A stretch of DNA of 5,250 bases from Deltaproteobacteria bacterium (GTDB taxonomy: Bacteria > Desulfobacterota > Desulfobacteria > Desulfobacterales > ETH-SRB1), in contig JAUWQK010000115.1 in the NCBI GenBank assembly GCA_030611115.1, forward strand, positions 1 to 5,250, written 5' to 3'. This document shows, piece after piece, positions 1 through 5,242 of the stretch. A program made the position numbers and the translations under genes. Below the pieces are notes generated by a model that saw nothing but the letters and a program-made list of their open reading frames with translations, did not search any database and was not told where the DNA came from. Within the stretch, counting starts at the first letter, position 1; each line of letters opens with the position of its first letter.

Positions 1-972
1 ACTGACGAAGATATTAGAAAGAAATTTAAAAATTTGTGGAAGACGGAGCTTCCGACGTCAACTGGGCTGACCAGTATTGAGATGCTTGATGGGAAGAGAA
101 TCCATGGCATGTTTGTCATGGGAGAAAATCCGGCCATGAGCCATCCCGATATTAACAAAATCAGAAAAGTTTTGAGCGGTATGGAATTCCTGGTGGTATC
201 AGACATATTTCTGACTGAAACGGCGGAATGTGCACATGTAGTATTGCCGGCAGCATCATTTGCTGAAAAAGATGGTACATTTACCAGTACTGAGCGCCGC
301 ATACAGAGGGTTCGCAAGGCGATTCCTCCTGTCGGTTCCAGCAAGCCTGACTGGCGAATCATATGTGAACTGTCCTCCCGAATGAATTATCCCATGGAAT
401 ATGAATCTCCAGTTGAAATCATGGAGGAGATTGCAATGCTGACACCTCTTTACGGGGGAGTATATTACGACAGGCTGGAAGACAATTGGGGCCTTTTCTG
501 GCCCTGCCCGCAAAGAGAACATCCAGGGACTCCTTTCTTGCACAAGGGCTCTTTTGCAAGGGGGAAAGGGCATTTTGAATGTATTGATTATCGACCTCCT
601 GCAGAACTGCCTGACAGCGAATATCCCTTTTATCTTACTACAGGCAGAATGTACCAGCACTGGCATACGGGCAGTATGAGCATGAGAATTGTAACGCTTG
701 CAAGGGAAATGTCCGAGGGAATTATTGAGACTAATCCTGCTGATGCGAAAGGCCTCGGAGTAGAGAACAGTGACCTTGTTCGTGTGATTTCAAGACGAGG
801 GGCGGTTAAAGTGAAAGTGCATATAACAGATGATGTGCCGGAAAGAACACTTTTTATGCCATTTCACTTTAAGAAGTCACCAGCCAATATCCTTACCAAT
901 ACTGCACTTGATCCAAAGGCAAAGATTCCGGAGTTTAAGGTGTGTGCGGTGAGAATAGAAAGGATAGAATAA
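1..972 (+). CDS. fdhA: Formate dehydrogenase alpha subunit, C-terminal part (5' end outside window)
   Basis: This is the C-terminal part of a molybdopterin oxidoreductase that oxidises formate to CO2 or runs in reverse. The frame is open from base 1, so the gene begins upstream; the TTG at 34 is internal, not a start. Numbering from the window edge, 323 residues are present against roughly 700-900 in full-length family members. Visible motifs are GENPAMSHPD (41-50), LPAASFAEKDGTF (82-94) followed by TSTERR, and YLTTGR (211-216) with HWHTG (220-224). The last opens the molybdopterin-dinucleotide-binding domain, which runs to the end and includes ANILTNTALDP near the C-terminus. FAEKDGTF-TERR and the HWHTG segment are typical of formate dehydrogenases rather than nitrate reductases, from family knowledge. 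The N-terminal [4Fe-4S] domain and the catalytic Cys or Sec lie outside the window, so activity and selenium use cannot be judged. A repeat array begins 2 bases after the TAA stop. Confidence 0.88.
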   Translation, partial: TDEDIRKKFKNLWKTELPTSTGLTSIEMLDGKRIHGMFVMGENPAMSHPDINKIRKVLSGMEFLVVSDIFLTETAECAHVVLPAASFAEKDGTFTSTERRIQRVRKAIPPVGSSKPDWRIICELSSRMNYPMEYESPVEIMEEIAMLTPLYGGVYYDRLEDNWGLFWPCPQREHPGTPFLHKGSFARGKGHFECIDYRPPAELPDSEYPFYLTTGRMYQHWHTGSMSMRIVTLAREMSEGIIETNPADAKGLGVENSDLVRVISRRGAVKVKVHITDDVPERTLFMPFHFKKSPANILTNTALDPKAKIPEFKVCAVRIERIE

Positions 973-974
973 TG

Positions 975-1023
975 GTAACTGCTCAGGTTCACGGTTCAAT
1001 GGTTCAAGGTTCAAGGTTAGAGA
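975..1023 (+). repeat. GGTTCAN heptamer array with 15-bp cap, copy 1
   Basis: The cap GTAACTGCTCAGGTT (975-989) leads into units starting at 986, 993, 1001, 1008 and 1015: GGTTCAC, GGTTCAAT, GGTTCAA, GGTTCAA, GGTTAGA. The period is 7 nt, with one 8-nt unit. The array ends in GGTTAGAGA, as do the related arrays at 1140 and 5170. It begins 2 bases after the formate dehydrogenase stop. The units do not code and 7 is not a multiple of 3. This is an intergenic repeat of unknown role. Confidence 0.8.
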
Positions 1024-1060
1024 GCGATGAAGATTGAACGGTTTGAAGATATTGACCCGT

Positions 1061-1088
1061 CTGCCTCGCAAGCTCGGCGAGCGGGCAG
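1061..1088. other. GC-rich imperfect hairpin
   Basis: CTCGC (1065-1069) pairs with GCGAG (1077-1081) around a 7-nt loop. The outer CTGC (1061-1064) pairs with GCAG (1085-1088) across a 3-nt bulge on the 3' side. No T-run follows, so it is not a typical intrinsic terminator for the formate dehydrogenase message. It is notably GC-rich beside its AT-richer surroundings and may be a dispersed palindrome. Function is unknown. Confidence 0.4.
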
Positions 1089-1100
1089 GGGCATGGCAAC

Positions 1101-1117
1101 TGGCACGTGAATTGGCT
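1101..1117 (+). promoter_or_regulatory. Possible sigma-54 (-24/-12) promoter
   Basis: TGGCACGTGAATTGGCT resembles the sigma-54 consensus TGGCACG-N4-TTGCW. The -24 half matches fully. The -12 half reads TTGG instead of TTGC, so the normally critical C is missing at the canonical 10-nt spacing from GG. It points toward the radical SAM gene about 180 bp downstream, with the 101-bp repeat element in between. No enhancer-binding-protein site was identified. The preceding TGGCAAC (1094-1100) is a near-copy of its left half, so this may be a chance product of repeats. Confidence 0.22.
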
Positions 1118-1132
1118 CGAAAAGTTTATCAT

Positions 1133-1233
1133 CTACTCAGGTTCAGGGTTAGAGAGCTATAAAATCGGAATCGAACCTCTCTTCCACCAGTTTAACCGTG
1201 AACCGTGAACCGTGAACCAGACAACCTGAGTAG
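1133..1233. repeat. 101-bp element with perfect 11-bp terminal inverted repeats (MITE-like)
   Basis: CTACTCAGGTT (1133-1143) is the exact reverse complement of AACCTGAGTAG (1223-1233). Just inside the left end lie GGTTCAG and GGTTAGA units (1140-1153). Inside the right end are four AACC repeats at 7-nt spacing (1194, 1201, 1208, 1215). The interior carries no ORF or transposase. Flanking bases show no clear target-site duplication. It could be a non-autonomous mobile element, or just two inverted copies of the heptamer repeat family placed close together; the sequence does not decide. Confidence 0.55.
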
Positions 1234-1237
1234 TTAC
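1194..1237 (-). repeat. Heptamer array with 15-bp cap, inverted copy
   Basis: On the minus strand this reads GTAACTACTCAGGTT (1237 back to 1223), an 8-nt spacer unit, three exact GGTTCAC units and a terminal GGTTAAA. On the plus strand the AACC cores start at 1194, 1201, 1208 and 1215. It is the mirror of the array at 975-1023, so the two face each other across the formate dehydrogenase to radical SAM gap. The cap is identical to the one at 5159-5173 and differs by one base from the one at 975-989. Confidence 0.8.
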
Positions 1238-1295
1238 TGTTGTTTTATCTCACACAGGAGTGAGAAGGATTATCACATCAAAGCTGCATAACCAG

Positions 1296-2450
1296 ATGAA
1301 AAAAACAGACAAATATTATTGCTTTGAGCAGGGCCCAATCCGACCACCAAGCGAGGCGCAAAGCCTTCTTTTGCGCGTTACCAGAAACTGCCCCTGGAAC
1401 CGCTGCACTTTTTGTCCCGTGTACAAGGGTATGCGCTTTTCAGTACGTCCGGTTGAGCATGTAAAAAAAGATATAGATTCGGTTCATAGATATGTGGAAA
1501 TTCTGAAGAACATGGCTGAAAAGTCATACTATATCAGCCGTACCGATATTTTAAAAATCGCAAAAAAGACCGATCCTGATGAATTAAGGCCTGCTGTTGC
1601 GGCATTTAAATGGTTTTCCGACGGCATGAGATCTGTATTTATTCAGGATGCAAACAGCCTTATAATAAAGCCTGCCGATCTGATAGATATTTTGAATCAT
1701 CTTAAAATGCGTTTTCCCAGGATCGAAAGGATAACATCCTATGCGCGGTCTCATACTATTGCGAGGATAAAGGATGATGACCTTAAGGCTATGAAGGACG
1801 CAGGTTTAAACAGAATTCATATAGGTCTTGAATCCGGTTCAAATCAGGTACTTAAAATGGTTAAAAAGGGTGTCACAAAGGAGACGCATATAAAAGCCGG
1901 CCTTAAAGTAAAGAAAGCCGGTATGGAGCTTTCAGAATATGTTATGCCCAGTCTTGGAGGAATAAATTTTTCAGATGTTCACGCAATAGAGACGGCCGAT
2001 GCATTAAACCATATAAATCCACATTTCATAAGGCTTCGTAGCCTGGCCATTCCAAACAGCATCCCACTTTTTCAGGATTATATTGAGGGTCGTTTTCAAA
2101 AATGCACGGAAGTTATGGTGGTAAAAGAGATCCTGATGTTCTTAGAAAATTTAGACGGGCTGACAAGTGCTGTCAAAAGTGATCATATACTGAATCTTTT
2201 TGAAGATCTTGAAGGCACCCTGCCGCAGGACAAAGAGCGCATGACAAATATCCTGAAAGATTTTCTGGCAATGCCGCCTGAAAAGCAATGCCTGTATCAG
2301 GTTGGAAGAAGGCTTGGGTTTTTTTCAGGTCTTGGCGATATGGAGAATTCAGGGTTGGCTGCAAAAGCTGAAGATGCATGCATTCAGCTTGGAATTAATC
2401 CGGGAAATGTTGATGAAATAATAGATGAGATGATGAAGAGGTTTGTTTAA
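1296..2450 (+). CDS. Radical SAM protein of unknown function
   Basis: From the ATG at 1296 this gives 384 residues. The N-terminal stretch YYCFEQGPIRPPSEA leads into RNCPWNRCTFCPVYK, where Cys32, Cys37 and Cys40 form a CX4CX2C site for the SAM-binding [4Fe-4S] cluster, instead of the textbook CX3CX2C. Further core-fold motifs are FIQDANS (from about 115), ITSYARS (from about 146), HIGLESGS (from about 175, the glycine-rich/Glu SAM contact region) and MPSLGG (from about 217). This order suits an Elp3/HemN-like radical SAM core. The remaining ~130 residues are mostly helical-looking and have no Cys cluster for a second Fe-S centre and no B12 motif. The frame is open from 1230, and a GTG at 1260 would add 12 residues, but the AGGAG there overlaps that GTG and cannot serve it. 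ATG 1296 is preferred although it lacks a clear ribosome site. Substrate and pathway are not predictable. Gaps on both sides suggest it is transcribed alone. Confidence 0.85.
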   Translation: MKKTDKYYCFEQGPIRPPSEAQSLLLRVTRNCPWNRCTFCPVYKGMRFSVRPVEHVKKDIDSVHRYVEILKNMAEKSYYISRTDILKIAKKTDPDELRPAVAAFKWFSDGMRSVFIQDANSLIIKPADLIDILNHLKMRFPRIERITSYARSHTIARIKDDDLKAMKDAGLNRIHIGLESGSNQVLKMVKKGVTKETHIKAGLKVKKAGMELSEYVMPSLGGINFSDVHAIETADALNHINPHFIRLRSLAIPNSIPLFQDYIEGRFQKCTEVMVVKEILMFLENLDGLTSAVKSDHILNLFEDLEGTLPQDKERMTNILKDFLAMPPEKQCLYQVGRRLGFFSGLGDMENSGLAAKAEDACIQLGINPGNVDEIIDEMMKRFV

Positions 2451-2461
2451 ACTCCTTTCCC

Positions 2462-2490
2462 TTGACATTTTTTAGTAAAGTCAATATTCA
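2462..2490 (+). promoter_or_regulatory. Weak candidate sigma-70 promoter with internal inverted repeat
   Basis: A perfect -35 box TTGACA (2462-2467) is followed 17 nt later by a poor -10, TATTCA (3 of 6). TTGAC (2462-2466) and GTCAA (2480-2484) also form a 5-bp inverted repeat within it. It lies 12 bases after the radical SAM stop and about 235 bases before korD. The -10 is weak, so this may be chance in AT-rich DNA. Confidence 0.22.
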
Positions 2491-2540
2491 GCTAAAATAC
2501 GTAATTTTTCAATAAATCCAGGTAAATTACATGCTACAAG

Positions 2541-2593
2541 ACTCGCTCACTGATAATAAAATGTAAGAATATCTGAAACTCGCCCAAGTGAGC
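2541..2593. other. Inverted repeat GCTCACT/AGTGAGC upstream of korD
   Basis: GCTCACT (2545-2551) is the exact reverse complement of AGTGAGC (2587-2593), 35 nt apart. ACTCGC also recurs directly at 2541-2546 and 2578-2583. The 274-base gap 2451-2724 otherwise holds no supportable gene. The arms could be a spaced operator or an RNA stem in the korD leader; nothing in the sequence identifies a regulator. Confidence 0.28.
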
Positions 2594-2642
2594 CTAAAGA
2601 AAAAACAGTGGCCAATCCTTTTAATACTATGTAACGCTTTAG

Positions 2643-2660
2643 ATAATATACAAATATTAT
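2643..2660. other. AT-only palindrome upstream of korD
   Basis: ATAATAT (2643-2649) and ATATTAT (2654-2660) form a perfect 7-bp inverted repeat with an ACAA loop. It sits 65 bases before the korD start. It contains -10-like hexamers (GATAAT at 2642-2647, TATTAT at 2655-2660), but neither has a good -35 box at normal spacing. It may mark the korD promoter or an operator; low confidence. Confidence 0.25.
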
Positions 2661-2710
2661 AGCTGGAGCACAGAGCCGAAGTTGGACTTTTTACAAAGCC
2701 ATCATTAATT

Positions 2711-2717
2711 GAGAGGA
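2711..2717 (+). promoter_or_regulatory. Ribosome binding site of korD
   Basis: GAGAGGA lies 7 nt before the ATG at 2725. It is the best Shine-Dalgarno match in the window and fixes the korD start. Confidence 0.75.
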
Positions 2718-2724
2718 ACTTTGA

Positions 2725-2928
2725 ATGGGAGAACCAAAGTTAAAAGAGCATGTCATAAACAGGGACTGGTGCAAAGGGTGTGGTATATGTGTGCATTTTT
2801 GTCCTAAAAAGGTGCTTGAGCTTGATGATGGTGACAAGGCTTTTGCAAAGCGGCCCGAGGATTGTATTTGCTGTAAACTATGTGAATTCAGGTGCCCTGA
2901 TCTGGCGATAGAAATAATTAGTGGCTGA
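2725..2928 (+). CDS. korD: 2-oxoglutarate:ferredoxin oxidoreductase, ferredoxin-like delta subunit
   Basis: This 67-residue protein carries two complete CX2CX2CX3CP sites: Cys16, 19, 22, 26 and Cys47, 50, 53, 57. It should hold two [4Fe-4S] clusters and act as the electron-transfer subunit between the KorAB thiamine site and free ferredoxin in the cytoplasm. The length and near-absence of other sequence fit KorD/PorD-type subunits. An additional Cys49 falls inside the second motif (CICCKLC). The start is supported by GAGAGGA at 7-nt spacing. korA follows on the same strand after a 236-base gap holding an inverted repeat array, a larger separation than is usual inside such an operon. Assignment to Kor rather than to a stand-alone ferredoxin rests on the korA-korB neighbours. 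A free bacterial-type ferredoxin remains possible. Confidence 0.8.
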   Translation: MGEPKLKEHVINRDWCKGCGICVHFCPKKVLELDDGDKAFAKRPEDCICCKLCEFRCPDLAIEIISG

Positions 2929-2971
2929 ACGAAAACTCAAAACACCTGAAATTATAGTCAGTTGTATGCTA

Positions 2972-3086
2972 TTCACAAATCGAAGATTTTTAGCAGTTAG
3001 CTTTTAGCAATTAGCCTTTAGCTTAAAAAATCAAACAGATAACACATTCAGCTAAGAGCTAATGGCTAATAGTTTTTTCACAAATC
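2972..3086. repeat. Inverted TTAGCNN heptamer arrays flanked by a 10-bp direct repeat
   Basis: Five TTAGCNN units start at 2990, 2997, 3004, 3011 and 3018, an exact 7-nt period. They are answered by three inverted GCTAANN units starting at 3051, 3058 and 3065. The 10-mer TTCACAAATC occurs directly on each side (2972-2981 and 3077-3086), so the pair of arrays looks like an inserted cassette with a target-site-like duplication. No ORF lies within it. The unit sequence is unrelated to the GGTTCAN family elsewhere in the window, but the architecture is the same. Confidence 0.7.
3001..3078 (+). terminator. Possible intrinsic terminator or attenuator between korD and korA
   Basis: The arms 3001-3024 and 3049-3072 pair at 19 of 24 positions, in three 5-bp GCTAA/TTAGC blocks separated by small mismatches, around a 24-nt loop. 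Six Ts (3073-3078) follow directly. Stem plus T-run is the layout of a rho-independent terminator, although the stem is not GC-rich and the loop is long. If active it would lower or separate korA transcription from korD. I see no strong promoter between it and korA: TTGCCA at 3114-3119 lacks a matching -10. Confidence 0.4.
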
Positions 3087-3164
3087 TTCACATCGGTAAA
3101 TAAGCTGAAACCATTGCCAGCATTAAAAAAATACTTTTCGGACAGGCACTACTAAGGTTTTATT

Positions 3165-4313
3165 ATGAACGAGAATTTAAAATTTATTCAGGGAAACGAG
3201 GTGTGTGTGGAGGCTGCGCTTTATACAGGCCTTGATTTTTTTGCGGGCTATCCCATTACTCCTTCCACTGAGATTACAGAGCATATGGCCAAAAGACTTC
3301 CTGAAATAGGGGGCAAGTTTCTTCAGATGGAAGATGAAATAGCGTCTTTGTGTGCAATTATCGGCGCATCACTTACGGGCCATAAAGTCATGACAGCTAC
3401 AAGCGGCCCTGGATTTTCTCTTATGCAGGAGGCTCTTGGATATGCGATTGTGGCTGAAATTCCCTGCGTAATCGTAAATGTTCAGCGTGGCGGGTCTTCT
3501 ACCGGCATTCCAACACATGTGGGCCAGGGAGATGTTATGCAGGCCAGGTGGGGAACCCATGGAGATCACGCAATAATTGTGATGACAGCCTCAAACCATC
3601 AGGATGTTTTTGCAATAACGGTGGATGCTTTTAATATGGCCGAAACATACAGGACGCCGGTGATACTTCTGTTTGATGAAGTTGTCGGCCATATGCGTGA
3701 AAGAATTTTTATTCCGAAAAAAGGAGAGATTCCTTTGGTGGAAAGGCTTAGGACATCTGTAAAAAGAGGGGTGGATTTTCATCCTTATCTTCCCAGAGAA
3801 GACGGGCGTCTTCCAATATCTGATTTCGGAGGGGTTCATCGTTACAATGTCACGGGCCTGGTTCACGATATGTGGGGTTTTCCGTCGGATAATCCTAAGA
3901 TCGCTTACGGCCTTGTACGGCATTTAGTAGATAAAATAGAGAACAATACGGATAAAATTGCCAGATATAAGGAATACTACCTGGAAGATGCCAGGACGAT
4001 ACTTATTTCTTATGGTTCTGCTGCCCGTTCCGCACTTCATGTGGTTGAAAACCGGAGGAGGAGAGGTGAAAAGCTTGGTCTGCTGGAGCTTCAGACATTG
4101 TGGCCTTTTCCGTATTCTCTTGTTCAAGAGAAATGTGCTGATGCCAAGTATGTGGTTGTTGTGGAGATGAACACAGGGCAGATCCTTCAGTCGGTGAAGA
4201 TCTGCGTTGACAGGCCGGAGAGGGTCTTTTTGGCCAACCGCATAGATGGAGTTTTTATAACTCCTACGGATATTAGAAATATCCTGAGGCTTATTGAGGG
4301 AAAGGGCGTGTAA
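3165..4313 (+). CDS. korA: 2-oxoglutarate:ferredoxin oxidoreductase, alpha subunit
   Basis: This 382-residue protein is the alpha subunit of the thiamine-diphosphate enzyme that interconverts 2-oxoglutarate + CoA and succinyl-CoA + CO2 with ferredoxin. The pyrimidine-binding domain (about 10-195) shows YPITPS (29-34), QMEDEIAS (54-61, with the Glu region that activates the cofactor), TSGPGFSLM (79-87) and QRGGSSTG (107-114). DVMQARWGTHGDH (123-135) is a signature I associate with KorA. After a linker containing VTGLVHDMWGFPS, the second domain (PFOR_II-like, about 270-375) begins near ILISYGS (279-285). Length is normal for KorA, with no gamma or delta domain fused. The ATG at 3165 has a weak AAGG (3154-3157) 7 nt upstream. 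korB follows after 2 bases, so the pair should be translated together. Isovalerate- or pyruvate-type paralogues are the main alternative; the motif set favours 2-oxoglutarate. Confidence 0.88.
   Translation: MNENLKFIQGNEVCVEAALYTGLDFFAGYPITPSTEITEHMAKRLPEIGGKFLQMEDEIASLCAIIGASLTGHKVMTATSGPGFSLMQEALGYAIVAEIPCVIVNVQRGGSSTGIPTHVGQGDVMQARWGTHGDHAIIVMTASNHQDVFAITVDAFNMAETYRTPVILLFDEVVGHMRERIFIPKKGEIPLVERLRTSVKRGVDFHPYLPREDGRLPISDFGGVHRYNVTGLVHDMWGFPSDNPKIAYGLVRHLVDKIENNTDKIARYKEYYLEDARTILISYGSAARSALHVVENRRRRGEKLGLLELQTLWPFPYSLVQEKCADAKYVVVVEMNTGQILQSVKICVDRPERVFLANRIDGVFITPTDIRNILRLIEGKGV
4301..4306 (+). promoter_or_regulatory. Ribosome binding site of korB inside the korA end
   Basis: AAAGGG lies within the last korA codons, 9 nt before the korB ATG at 4316. 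With only 2 bases between the korA stop and the korB start, this placement implies translational coupling of alpha and beta subunits. Confidence 0.55.
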
Positions 4314-4315
4314 TT

Positions 4316-5125
4316 ATGGCGATCAGGGATTACATAAGAGAAAGATTTTTTCCTCATATCTGGTGCCCTGGTTGTGGACATGGGATGGTGCTTAACGGAC
4401 TTCTCAGAACCATAGAAAAAATCGGATTAGATAAAAGCGAAATTGTCCTGGTATCGGGTATTGGATGTTCAGCCCGTATTTCAGGATATGTTGATTTTCA
4501 CACCATGCATACCATTCACGGTCGTGCCCTGGCTTTTGCGACCGGAATAAAAATGAGCCGTCCTGAACTGAAGCTTATAGTTCCCATGGGTGATGGTGAT
4601 GCCCTGGCTATTGGCGGAAATCATTTTATACATGCCGCCCGTCGCAATATGGATATGACTGCAATTGTCATTAACAACCGTGTTTACGGCATGACAGGAG
4701 GCCAGTTTTCTCCCTTGTCCGGTTATGGGACGATGAGTACAACAACACCATATTCAAATATAGACCATGCTTTTGACGTTGTTGAGTTATCTCTATCTGC
4801 CGGAGCTTCTTTTGTGGGCAGAACAACTACATATCATGCTGAACAAATGGTGGATATTTTAGGCCAGGCAATAGTTCACAAAGGTTTTTCAGTGGTGGAA
4901 ATTATGTCCCAGTGCCCTACTTATTTCGGAAGAAAAAACAGGTTGGGAAGTGCAATTGATATGCTGGAGCATTTCAAAAAAAATACCACGCCCATTGGTT
5001 CAAAAGCCAAACAGAAAAACCCTGATCTGATAGAAAGAGGAATTTTTGTCCGGAAAAAAATACCCGAGTACTGTGACGAGTACGAGAAGATAATCGAAAG
5101 AGCTATGGCAAAGGTTCAAGGTTAA
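4316..5125 (+). CDS. korB: 2-oxoglutarate:ferredoxin oxidoreductase, beta subunit
   Basis: This 269-residue protein is the thiamine-diphosphate-binding beta subunit partnering KorA. WCPGCGH (16-22) and SGIGCS (47-52) supply Cys17, Cys20 and Cys51. Cys200 in QCPTYFGRKN is the expected fourth ligand of the catalytic [4Fe-4S] cluster. The cofactor motif starts at GDG (92-94) and ends at NN (120-121), with the Mg/diphosphate contacts in between, followed by VYGMTGGQ (123-130). HTIHGRA (65-71) is also typical of the family. All key residues are present, so it looks functional. A charged C-terminal tail (about 235-269) completes a normal length. The last residues VQG and the stop are encoded by the first units of a GGTTCAN heptamer array, so the present C-terminus has been shaped by the repeat. 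A korC (gamma) gene is not seen before the window ends. Confidence 0.9.
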   Translation: MAIRDYIRERFFPHIWCPGCGHGMVLNGLLRTIEKIGLDKSEIVLVSGIGCSARISGYVDFHTMHTIHGRALAFATGIKMSRPELKLIVPMGDGDALAIGGNHFIHAARRNMDMTAIVINNRVYGMTGGQFSPLSGYGTMSTTTPYSNIDHAFDVVELSLSAGASFVGRTTTYHAEQMVDILGQAIVHKGFSVVEIMSQCPTYFGRKNRLGSAIDMLEHFKKNTTPIGSKAKQKNPDLIERGIFVRKKIPEYCDEYEKIIERAMAKVQG

Positions 5126-5147
5126 CAGTTAACAGTTCACGGTTGAT
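5113..5147 (+). repeat. GGTTCAN heptamer array overlapping the korB stop
   Basis: Five contiguous 7-nt units follow without slippage: GGTTCAA (5113), GGTTAAC (5120), AGTTAAC (5127), AGTTCAC (5134) and GGTTGAT (5141). The korB stop TAA (5123-5125) lies in the second unit. The unit sequence matches the arrays at 986-1021 and, inverted, 1194-1218. Confidence 0.8.
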
Positions 5148-5158
5148 CAAAATATAAA

Positions 5159-5190
5159 GTAACTACTCAGGTTTACGGTTCACGGTTAGA
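5159..5190 (+). repeat. Heptamer array with 15-bp cap, copy 3
   Basis: GTAACTACTCAGGTT (5159-5173) is identical to the reverse complement of 1223-1237. It runs into GGTTTAC (5170), GGTTCAC (5177) and GGTTAGA (5184), ending in the same GGTTAGAGA as copies near 1015 and 1147. It is 12 bases downstream of the preceding heptamer array. A facing inverted partner may lie beyond the window. Confidence 0.8.
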
Positions 5191-5205
5191 GACAATGCCG
5201 TTTCC

Positions 5206-5242
5206 TTAAGGGCCGTTCCCTTAAAGTCTCCCCTTGAAGGGG
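5206..5242. repeat. Two adjacent short palindromes at window end
   Basis: TTAAGGG (5206-5212) pairs with CCCTTAA (5218-5224) around a 5-nt loop. CCCCTTGAAGGGG (5230-5242) is palindromic except for its central base. The second, with the GGATTAAGG that follows it, resembles a dispersed intergenic repeat that I associate with many bacterial genomes. No clear T-run follows, so terminator function for kor is doubtful. The region is cut by the window edge. Confidence 0.45.

Noticed and set aside
34..36. TTG as the start of the first gene
   Set aside because: The frame is open to the window edge and the product is only a C-terminal part of the family, so the true start is upstream.
256..666. 136-codon minus-strand ORF
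   Set aside because: It lies wholly opposite the well-supported formate dehydrogenase frame and its translation shows no recognisable domain.
1061..1088. Intrinsic terminator for the formate dehydrogenase gene
   Set aside because: The hairpin is imperfect, lies about 90 bases after the stop and is not followed by a T-run.
1168..1178. Minus-strand GGTTCGATTCC resembling a tRNA T-loop
   Set aside because: Only 2 bp of T-stem can form around the loop and no anticodon arm or acceptor stem is present.
975..1237. CRISPR array
   Set aside because: Units are 7 nt and contiguous, with no 20-40-nt spacers, and no cas gene is present.
2531..2566. 11-codon ORF with a distant AGG upstream, a possible leader peptide
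   Set aside because: No run of regulatory codons, a weak ribosome site and no attenuator structure tied to it; expected by chance in AT-rich DNA.
3591..3923. 110-codon minus-strand ORF
   Set aside because: Antisense to the conserved korA frame, with no motif; a shadow of korA codon composition.
3958..4170. 70-codon plus-strand ORF in another frame
   Set aside because: Fully inside the conserved second domain of korA with no ribosome site or recognisable motif.
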